The notes beneath the pieces are model-generated. The model worked only from the letters and a program-made list of their open reading frames with translations. It made no database searches and had not been told where the DNA came from. A stretch of 64,000 nucleotides of DNA from Hermodice carunculata (lineage: Eukaryota; Annelida; Polychaeta; Eunicida; Amphinomidae), in assembly GCA_964020975.1 (NCBI GenBank), contig OZ026630.1, positions 28,768,337 through 28,832,336 of the forward strand. Reading direction: 5' to 3'. Below are positions 55,690 to 64,000 of the stretch, in pieces (within the stretch, counting starts at the first letter, position 1; each line of letters opens with the position of its first letter). The position numbers were made by a program, and so were the translations under genes.

Positions 55690-56030
55690 GTATACATACA
55701 AAATATGCTATACCAGTTTATCTTAGCATAGCACTACTGTATACCAGCCATCCTGAGCATGGTACTACTGTATACACACTAGTTTTACCACCTTTCCTCA
55801 GCATGACACTACTGTATACACACTAGTTTTACCACCTTTCCTCAGCATGACACTACTGTATATACAGTAATTTTACCAGCTTTCCTCAGCATGACACAAC
55901 TATATACACCATAGTTTTACCAGCTTTCCTCAGCATGGCAATATTTTATATACAATAATTTTACTAGCTTTACTCAGCATGACACTACTGTATATACAAT
56001 GGTTTTACCAGCTTTCCTAAATGTGCGACT
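55690..56030. repeat. About 48-bp minisatellite in the 5' intron
   Basis: Seven or so copies of ACCAGCTTTCCTCAGCATGA plus CACTACTGTATATACAATAA plus TTTT. It lies between the coding exon 1 acceptor and the probable non-coding first exon. It does not carry the exon edge. Confidence 0.88.
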
Positions 56031-56070
56031 GTCCCACGATGCATTGTGCAATGTTCAAAATGGCACTCAC

Positions 56071-56170
56071 CATGTGCAGGCTCAAGATATCATGTCTCAT
56101 TTGGATTTGTAAAGAACGATGATAACTGCTTCAGACACAACTGAGCAAACAAATTAGAGTTAAGATGGTA
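56071..56170 (-). other. WASHC5: Probable non-coding first exon of WASHC5
   Basis: On the minus strand GCACATG/GTGAGT at 56069-56071 is a strong donor. It lies 560 bp upstream of the acceptor at 55511. The right edge, the transcription start, is not visible; 56170 is a guess. Human WASHC5 also starts with a non-coding exon. The exon has ATGs not in frame with the main start. Confidence 0.4.
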
Positions 56171-57830
56171 AGTCATGTTTTAAAAGTACTTTAATGACCG
56201 TTTGCCCTGGTAACTCAGAGAACAGGCACCTGGAACCTAGAGAAATATTATGATAATGATCACCAAACAACCAGGGCTATGCTGTGTCACCGAAAAACTG
56301 TGCCTATGCAGCTTTACTGATTCCCCAGCCCAAGTTGACCCTCCAGAAAAGTCAAAATAAAATACTGTGTTTGAGCTGACTTCATTGCAAAATAATGGCA
56401 TATGATGACCACTTTCTCGATAAAATCTTACAGCCAGGGTTGATCAATTTTTATTGAGGTAGGGCGGTTTGAAACTACTTTTTTTTTTTTTTTGTTCCAT
56501 TAATTTTAGGGTTGGGCCTTTTTAGTAGGGTCTGTCAGGTTACTGGAACCACATATATATTTTTGTTAGGGCGTACGTAACTGGGACATGTGTTGAAACA
56601 TGTTTAAAATGGATGTTCTTTCCCCTTGTACACATTACCTCCTTTGATGTCAGTTTAATTTGTTACCTTGGCACAGCCGGAGGCACTTGTTGGTTTAAAA
56701 ATAAGCAAGAATTCTTTGTATCCTGCCTAGTCGCAGGACAGGTAATTTTTTCTGTATGCCTGTTTTAAGATTAGGCTTATAAATATTAATGAGCACCATC
56801 AAGGGTATACATAAATAACATGCAAGTTTGTTATCTATTACAGGATAAAATTGTCACTACCTGTCTGTTCAGGGTACACAAGAAAATGGCCACCTGAAAA
56901 GATTTGTATCCCATGAACACGCTGGCTGAATGGGATGCAGTGGCCATATTCATAAAACCGAACTAAGTTCAAAATTCAACTAAGTTATAAAATTGGACTG
57001 TAACTAGGGTAACAATTGAAACACTTTTCTGCTTTTTTCTCTGACATGCATGTCCATTTTGAATAAAAGGCTTGGTGTCGGGTGTCCACTGAGGGTAGGG
57101 CATGCGGAGGCTGAGATGGAAGCAATATGACCAATGTTAACGTCACTGGTTTTCAAAGAAATTTAGTCATATTTGGGATGGGGTTAGATTTTAGGTGCAA
57201 CTATTTCTGATTTTGGCATTCCTTATTAATGGGTATGTACTTGAACTTACAAAACAAAGACATTTCCTGCCTCCAAAGTGACCAGCAGGAAATGAGTGGA
57301 AAAATTCCAAGATTTGCCCACATCTTTTGTAAATGTTTTAAATATTGAGAAATGCACATTGCATCAGTTGCATGCCAGCCTCCAAGAAGAGAACAGCAGC
57401 CGTAACATCTGGCAAGTGGTCTGAGAGACCAGCATATTCATTATTTGTGTGAAATCTTATAAGCGTAGATGTTATCAGCTAAAAATAATTCTTAAGAAAA
57501 GTACTTATGAGAAGTCTTGTCTATGTTGACCTTGTGTGTCATAAGTTGGAATATGTAGCTTGTTTAGTGGATGTAAACTAATGAAACATTTGAAGTATTT
57601 GAAACCGTTACATTGTGTTACATGAAGAGCTTCAGCTGATACAATTTTCTTTTTTATTTCAGGTTCCCTTTTTTTAGGTCATTTCTGTTCATTTCTTTCT
57701 GGAAGTCTTTTCTGGGGTCCTTGTTGGGCTTCCAGAAATTGATGGATGAAAGGACAACAGCAAATAAAGGTCGTTAAAATGTCATAAGACTGGTGTTGTC
57801 AATACCCTGCGTTACATACGTTTTGTGACC
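56171..57830. other. WASHC5 upstream region, no gene recognised
   Basis: Presumed promoter side of WASHC5; no TATA box that I would defend. CAGTGGCCATATTCATAAA at 56939 is the end of a copy of the MITE family seen at 47487. A T-rich run is at 56480-56493. Confidence 0.35.
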
Positions 57831-57834
57831 ATGG

Positions 57835-58030
57835 AATGGCCAGGTCTCGAACCAGCAACTTTTGGCACCAATCACCTAGCCCCAAAATGGGAAACGCACA
57901 TACCAACTGCACCAAAATCCCCATTCTTAAAAGAAAGGTTCAATAGAGGCCAGTATGCATAAATGCCATAATCAACACGGCCCAGTTCATTGTAATTTAT
58001 CCAGTACAAGTACCATATTCGGAGTTGTCC
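57835..58030 (-). mobile_element. tRNA-derived SINE, copy 2
   Basis: On the minus strand an A box TGGTGCAGTTGG (about 57906-57917) and a B box GGTTCGAGACC (about 57844-57854). GTTTCCCATTTTGG, GGTTCAAT and the CATAATCAACAC segment are shared with copy 1 at 28425-28600, well outside the boxes, which shows a common SINE family rather than chance. Confidence 0.72.
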
Positions 58031-59400
58031 CACATTGGGGACTGTACATATGTAAGTGCACTGAGCTAGCAAAGGAGCACCAAAAATATATTATGTTTTG
58101 ATATTTACACACACTATTAAGGGCATCAAGTCCAAGGGGGTATACCCTCCATTTTCCCCTCACAGCTGCAGAAGTGGTGTGCTTATTGCCTCCAAGTGGG
58201 TATTTAGCAAAATTCAAAAAAATACTTTCTCCGTGGGTAATGCTTCCAAATTGTTCATGGTCTTTGAGACTGTGGGAGCACAGAGTGAGGCTCCCCACAT
58301 TTGCGCTCCACACAGTTCAATTGGTTTGATAAAGGGGTTAAACAGTTTCAAAGCAGCCTTGGGGGATAAGTTATTAGTGTCTATTATTCATTTTTAGGGA
58401 TTTTCTGAGGAACACTGCACCAGTGTTCGACAAGGAAAGTACAGTATGTAGGATTAGTCACTTTTGCTGGTGAGCTAGGAACTATCACAGGTTGCTGTAT
58501 CATTTGTTAAATTGAGTATCCGCGTACTTTAGATTAGGCATTTTCCATTTTAGTATAGTGCCCGTAGCTTCTGTAGTCTTCTTCATGCGCCATATTGGTA
58601 CAGTAGTATTTCTGGCTTTCGTCAGATGGTGCTCCTTGTTATCGATCCTCACTCGAGCCTTCAAGTTGTAAGAGAGGACGACAATGGGAAAAGGTTCCAA
58701 CAGTCCCAACCAGGGTAGCTAACAAAGAAGCCCGAAGGGGGGTGTGGGGTGGAACCCCCGGCATAAGAAAAAGGGGTGTGGGGGAGCCCCCCCCCAGAAA
58801 AGTGCCGTTTTTGGCAAAACAAGTAAAATCCGAAGAAGCTCCAACTTATTGGTGCCGTATTCTGAAGAGCCTCCATTTTTAGCTTAAAAGAGGCCTTCAT
58901 GGCTTTCTGTTTAAGATTCTGTTGTGCTACATTAAAAGTACAAGACAGTATTCATACGTATGTCACATTTTGCAAACTGTAAGTGTAACATGCTGCATAG
59001 GACATATCCACTCTTTCAACACTGCCCCTGTCACTTTTGACAGCATTTACTTTAACATTGCCAAGTTACTGTAAAATAGGTATTCGTATTTAGTTATTTT
59101 ACAGATGACTGATGTGTTTTGCAGTGTAGAGTATGTCATATTTTTTGCGTAAAATATGATTTTTTGTTTTGTTTTGTGTAGCTCAAGATTAAAGTTTGTG
59201 CATCTACTTTATTTTTTTTGCACAAATTAAAATGCTGCAGGTCTGGTTTCATCATTCATTAAGTGACCTTGCCCGATCCACATATTTCACGTGTTCGCCA
59301 CATGTATTTTTTTACCTGCGTAGTTCATTGTTTTATTGTTCTATTTGCCGCGCCAGGTTGCCAGGTAAACATTTCCAGAGTTGACCAATCGTAATTAAGT
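58031..59400. other. No gene recognised
   Basis: Contains a G/C-rich block at 58730-58800 with repeated GGGGTGTGGGG and inverted CCCCC runs. A minus frame at 57987-58313 has no recognisable domain. Confidence 0.35.
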
Positions 59401-59429
59401 TACCCCATCGGCCGTGCGCACCTAGTCAC

Positions 59430-60805
59430 CTCACCCCTTTCTTCTTTATGCACGTGTCTCCCAATCTTAGTTCACTCGCCTCACTGACCATTCCTGCCGA
59501 CGGACGTGCTTCTGCTGGTCAGTCCAGAATATGTTCTTTTTGCCACACGGCATCGTGGCTTTATAATTATCGGCGAGCATTTTAACAGCATGTATTCTGG
59601 AGAGCGCTATGTAAGTACTTTTCTCCAATTTATAGCTGGTACAAATCGAATTCATGCATTGTACTTTTTTCTTTAATTTTTTACCAAGTATTTTTTTTTC
59701 TTTCCGTCATGCCACATGTAGCTAGTGTATATAAACTTTTCGTTTTCTAGCTGGTCCCTGCTACAGTAACCGCTGTGATATTCCAGCAGTTTACAGCGAC
59801 ACATAGAGCTTTGTTGCCGCCACCGTTTCTTGTAAGTTTATTATATATTTGTCGTACATATTTATCGCAACTTTGCCTAGGCACAGTAGACTGAAACGCC
59901 AGTTCCATTTGGTTATCGTCGCTTTGCTAGTATAGATTTCGCGCGTAGGAAGTTTAATTGTTTAACGTATTAGTCATTTAACGAAGGTACTTCTTGTGGC
60001 GCAAGCAAACATTATCTGTAGTAGCTGTTTAGTTGCGCCACTAGATAGATATTCTTAGTTCATGTTCATTCAGTTAAGATGTAAATGTATCTGTAGTTGT
60101 ATGGCTTTATCGGTATCATTATAAGCTGCTTTATATCTGAAGCCTTGACCCTAGCTTGCGAGACCTTGAAAGATATATGTATTTTATTACTGTATTGCGC
60201 GTATTATCATACGCGCACGCACGTGCATGGGAATGTGTCAAGATATATTCATGGATTAACGAACAGTATAGCATGAAGTTGATAATTTTGCATTACGACA
60301 CGTGTCATGATATTATGTATATACATGTCTGATTTGTAGTAAGTGTCTATGCTGAACGAGAATATTATTGTAATTCATGAGTTCATGATTAAGATATTTG
60401 ATATATATGTACGTACCGGGGTATTTAAATTTGTATGTGTCTGATATTAATGAAAATCAGTTAAAGGTCATGGCGTAATATTTGCACATCTATCGTTGCA
60501 TATTATAAACGTTATTCATATCTGGTTTCAGTAGTAGCATTAAGGTATAAGTTAATAGCTTTGCTAAGTTGTAAACCTGATACGATACGTAGGTGCATAT
60601 CAGTCTATTTGACTATTTCATAATTACGTCGATAAAACGTAACTTACATGTAATGTAAACGGCATATGTTAAAAAGATTTGTAGTAAATGTTATACTATT
60701 TGTGTCAACGTCTTCTCTTATGTGATTTCTAATATGATGTATTTGTGTTGTAGCTTTATGGAATGTAACGTCACAATGTCGTCCAATAAAGAGGGTGAAA
60801 AGAAC
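59430..60805 (+). ncRNA. Candidate small spliced transcript, three exons
   Basis: Strong splice signals define exon A ending 59610 (GCGCTAT/GTAAGT), exon B 59751-59831 (TTTTCTAG acceptor, TTCTT/GTAAGT donor) and exon C from 60754 (TTGTGTTGTAG acceptor) with AATAAA at 60785-60790. The area is richer in CpG than its surroundings. A 38-codon frame starts at 59590 (MYSGERY), crosses both junctions in phase 0 and stops in exon C. It could equally be a non-coding RNA, a small peptide gene, or part of an unrecognised repeat. Confidence 0.28.
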
Positions 60806-61600
60806 AGCTTGGTGTCCCTACTTTTTACTGCCGGTGTACCACAGAGTACCTCAGATGTCTAGGCTATGTGCAACATCAAACGTGTAATTTCTGACTTCGT
60901 TGACAATCCATTGCTGTCAAAGCGTGACATCGTGTGACCTTTCTTGAATCTTCGTTTTTACTTCGTGAAGCTGTCTTTGCTTGAACGTATGTTTATCTCC
61001 CTCAACAAATCAGTGCGATTCTTATGTGCACACAGAGACTGCTAAGCTGTCTCTGGATCGCTCACCTCTCTTGTCCACTAAACAGTTTCCAGCTTCGCTA
61101 TTCAAGTTATAGCACCGCCTCTCACTTCCCACTGCAATCCAAATCATGTGATTTTGCTTTTATCGTAAACCGTCAATGTCGTAAGTTACACTTATACCAA
61201 CTTATGGCATGTCGCTTTGACATGGACTCTGTTAGGCGTAGTTTGGGGAAGTGCGCGACTACAGCAAAAAGCAACTTGGATACTTGGATACTTACTTATA
61301 CTTAGGCCTACTTACTTACTTACAACCAACAGCATTTTTAGTTTAAAGCCTTTTAGTATAGTTGCAAGCATTTTTCCATAATTTTAATGAAAAACGTGAC
61401 CTTTGGTGGACCGGGTCGTCAAAAGTCAATCAATTTAATCTAATCCGTTTGTGCAAAGCCAAAGGCCTTGAACTTGAAGCTAGCCAAGTACCAGGCCAGA
61501 TCCATGAAAGAAAAAAGAAATAATTATCTTGAATCACGGACCTACTATCTGCATAAACCATGATGCTGATGGCATGAAAGAAAAAGAAATTATTACGTCA
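60806..61600 (+). other. No gene recognised; possible old coding remnant
   Basis: Several stretches read like broken protein in the plus frames (for example PFLNLRFYFVKLSLLERMF near 60940), but I recognise no family. Confidence 0.25.
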
Positions 61601-61614
61601 GTGTGCTGACAGAC

Positions 61615-61750
61615 TTTTTGTTTTCCCTGAAAAAATCATTCATTCCATTTCATTTCCGTGTGAATTTTGCCCTTATTTATTTATTCATTCATTCATTTCA
61701 TCTCCTTTCATTTCATTTCCGTGTGAATTTTGCCCTCAATTTTCCTCGGA
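61615..61750. repeat. Direct duplication around CATTTCCGTGTGAATTTTGC
   Basis: Two copies of TTTCATTTCCGTGTGAATTT plus TGCCCT, about 75 bp apart, separated by TTCA-rich sequence. Confidence 0.85.
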
Positions 61751-62139
61751 CGCTGTGGTTCCGAAAACCAACAAACATGGCATAGTAACTGACCTAGTAG
61801 TTAAGTGAAGCACCTGGTTTGGAATGGTCACCATGTTAAAAAGTATGCATGTTAGGGTCATGTGTAATTTTAAATGTGGCATATCGTCAAAACTATTAAA
61901 GTTAGAGTTACCAGCCCAACTTTAAGTCACAGGTCTGTGCTGTAGGCGCATCCAATGACCACAACCCAAACGGCAAAAGTGGTAGAATTTTAATTTTTGC
62001 AAATTAGGAGTACTTGAAAAGTTTAAATGTTGTACATCTTCAAAACTAGTACAGGTAGAAGTGCCATTTTAACTTCATGACAGCATGATTATTGTACATA
62101 TGAATACTTAAGTATTTGGTATGCCAGCGGTTTGTGTGT

Positions 62140-62407
62140 GTGTGTTTGTGCGTGTGTTGTGTGTGTGTTTTTTTTTTCTTATTTACTTTTATTATTATTT
62201 TTACTTTACCATTTTTTCCCTCCGTTTCTGTATCATTAATTGTATCTACATATATTAGGCGCCCAGCTAGATGAGTTGTAACTCCTCTGGGAGCCCTCAT
62301 ACCATTGTCACCTGTAATTTATGTATGTTATGCGAAAATAAAGTTCATTCATTCATTCATTCATTCATTCATTCATTCATTCATTCATTCATTCATTCAT
62401 TCATTCA
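62140..62407 (+). mobile_element. 3' end of a plus-strand CR1-like LINE
   Basis: AACTCCTCTGGGAGCCCTCA, then ATGCGAAAATAAAGTTCATTC, running into (TTCA)n at 62344-62407: a polyadenylation-like signal followed by a tetranucleotide tail, as in CR1-type elements. No ORF remains, so it is a severely 5'-truncated copy. Confidence 0.6.
62344..62407. repeat. (TTCA)n microsatellite
   Basis: Sixteen tandem TTCA units, the tail of the LINE end to its left. Confidence 0.97.
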
Positions 62408-62714
62408 ATTCCTAGGTTTGTGTTCTAGTCACATATCCAGTGAACCACAGGCAAAAGTTATGGAATAAAAATTTATACTAGTTAGGGGCACTTAATACCA
62501 ATAATCATATTGTCTTTGGTGGGGAGACTCCCTTGAAGGCTTTAAGCCGCTAATCTGGGAGCCACCCAGAAGAGTATAACACTATTGTACAGAATTTCCA
62601 GATGGCATTTACGGCCTATACAAATGTCTTATAAGTATACATATATAACTTGTAATTAATTTTTCTGCATTTGGGTGGTAGACACAAGAAAAATAATGAT
62701 ACCAACTAGTGATA

Positions 62715-63185
62715 CTAAACATTACTATTTTGACAAATATAACAGTTCAATCGATTACAAACATATTGATATTTCGATAAAAATCTGTTTTTAATATACA
62801 ATGAATAACCATGAAAACTATGAGTATAAATTTTCTCTATTATATTTGCATCTGTTTCATTGATGACAGTGGGAATGTCATAGGTTAAACTTTGTTTTCC
62901 AAATACTGATTTAACACGGTTCATGAATAATTTATTGCAATTCCTTGCGATGTGGTTATAAATCACATTCAAAGGAGTAAAAGAGAAAGACAACAGGCTG
63001 ACTGGTAAGTTTGCATTAACATATTTATAATAAAATTTTAATTTAGCCAGGGTAAATATATCTGAAATTTTTAACAATTTGAGGTCTTTAAACAGTGGTT
63101 CCGTATGGGCATTGTATCTACTACATGTAATACAATGTATTGCTTTCTTTTGTAATTTTTCAATATTTGAACATTGGAAACCCCA
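62715..63185 (-). pseudogene. LINE ORF2 C-terminus after a frameshift
   Basis: In the shifted frame the sequence runs WGFQCSNIEKLQKKAIHCIT, PLFKDLKLLKISDIFTLAKL and PLNVIYNHIARNC, then stops at 62715. This is the normal post-RT region of the same element. A single-base loss near 63183 is enough to explain the break, so the copy is fairly young. Confidence 0.8.
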
Positions 63186-63999
63186 TTATAATATTCCAAA
63201 ATTAATATATGGAAGTATAAGTGAATTATACATCTTGACTTTAATATTTAAAGGTAGTAAATGTTTGAGTTTGTTTATTATGCCTATTGTTCTAGATATT
63301 TTGGATGAAATCTTTGTTATGTGCTCATTCCATAACAAATTTTCATCAAGTGTAAGACCAAGAAAATTAAAAATATTTGCTTGACTGACGGAGACATTAT
63401 CAATTTTTAGTTTAGGTTGAATGAACCTTTTGTTTGCATGGTGAAAAATCATAAATTTTGATTTGTCTACATTCAAAGATAAGCCATTCACTTTGAGCCG
63501 GTCACTAATTTTATAAAGTTCTCTTTTAATCAATTGATCAAAATTGTCAATATCCAAATTTAAGGTGGTAGTTAAAGTAGTGTCGTCAGCATATAGAATA
63601 AACTTGAATAAATTACTGGCATTGGACATATCATTTACATAAATAATGAACAGTAGTGGCCCAAGGATAGAACCTTGGGGCACTCCAGTTTTGATTTCTA
63701 ACAAATCCGAGTTAGTGCCTTCCAATTCTACATACTGTTTTCTATTTTTCAGATAGCTCTCAAACAAAGTTAAAGAAGTACCTGTAACTCCAATATAGCT
63801 AAGTTTTCTTAAAAGAATGTTGTGATTCAGTGTATCAAATGCTTTAGACAAATCTAAATATATGCATAGAGGAATATCACCTTTGTCCATTTGTTGTATC
63901 AAATTATTTATCAGCTCTACAGCAGCAAATTCAGTAGAGTGACCTTTCCTGAAGCCATACTGACCCTTATAAAACAAGTCATATTTCTGGAAGTATTCA
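63186..63999 (-). CDS. CR1/Jockey-like LINE reverse transcriptase (partial)
   Basis: Open from the window edge to 63186. It contains YGFRKGHST, YLDLSKAFDTLNHNILL, GVPQGSILGPLLFIIYVND, the catalytic YADD, NVDKSKFMIFH and FLGLTLDENLLWNEHI, in the order of a complete RT palm and thumb. It stops at GIL where the family usually reads YG.L.WG. A one-base shift there moves the rest of the protein into the frame at 62715-63077. The ATG nearest the window edge (63977) is internal. Confidence 0.88.
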   Translation of the reverse strand, partial: EYFQKYDLFYKGQYGFRKGHSTEFAAVELINNLIQQMDKGDIPLCIYLDLSKAFDTLNHNILLRKLSYIGVTGTSLTLFESYLKNRKQYVELEGTNSDLLEIKTGVPQGSILGPLLFIIYVNDMSNASNLFKFILYADDTTLTTTLNLDIDNFDQLIKRELYKISDRLKVNGLSLNVDKSKFMIFHHANKRFIQPKLKIDNVSVSQANIFNFLGLTLDENLLWNEHITKISSKISRTIGIINKLKHLLPLNIKVKMYNSLILPYINFGIL

Positions 64000-64000
64000 T

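Larger units (their letters stand above)
62500..64000 (-). mobile_element. CR1/Jockey-like LINE, cut by window edge
   Basis: Minus-strand element whose 3' part is in the window; its 5' part lies beyond 64000. The 3' edge is uncertain, around 62500. It is tail-to-tail with the LINE end at 62140-62407. Confidence 0.85.

Noticed and set aside
62046-62300. 84-residue lysine/histidine-rich minus frame
   Set aside because: Read through a (GT)n-like and T-rich LINE 3' end; no coding evidence.

Overview
The window is animal nuclear DNA: split genes with GT..AG introns, AT-rich non-coding sequence, and several families of non-LTR retrotransposons, SINEs and short inverted-repeat elements. The non-coding repeats point to a mollusc, most likely a bivalve. 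Several elements resemble the oyster 'pearl' type, with cores of about 146 bp in tandem, GGAC-rich tracts and hairpin ends. I infer this from repeat style only; another lophotrochozoan, or even amphioxus, is not excluded.

One host gene dominates. WASHC5 (strumpellin, a scaffold subunit of the WASH complex that drives Arp2/3 actin assembly on endosomes) runs on the minus strand from its start codon at 55471 to its stop at 16277. I placed all 28 coding exons by reading splice signals and phases. Together they give 3,489 nt, an uninterrupted protein of 1,162 residues; human strumpellin is 1,159. A probable non-coding first exon lies at about 56071-56170. The alignment to human strumpellin is from memory.

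Layout. 1-4900: no gene; one TA-flanked MITE, a decayed LINE tail and hairpin-ended repeat ends. 4909-10870: a broken DIRS-like element (inverted arms plus a GC-rich core with a recognisable recombinase remnant), interrupted by AGCTCAGC-type repeats. 11479-14488: two nested inverted-repeat elements made of units of about 146 bp. 15140-15690: a 111-bp satellite just beyond the WASHC5 3' end. 16277-55471: WASHC5. Its seventh intron (39797-49755) holds most of the recent insertions. One is a full-length LINE with a PHD plus esterase ORF1, itself split by a pearl-like element. The other is a 5'-truncated L1/Tx1-like LINE with a perfect 14-bp target duplication, inside a MITE. 56200-64000: mostly non-coding, with a SINE, a possible small spliced transcript at 59430-60800, and two LINE ends, one cut by the window edge.

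The most unusual signal is that at least four WASHC5 introns begin with a minisatellite whose unit copies the end of the preceding exon and its 5' splice site. These introns therefore carry many copies of a donor-like site beside the real one. A second theme is that four or five separate repeat elements share a unit of about 146 bp filled with AGGTCA half-sites and end in hairpins.
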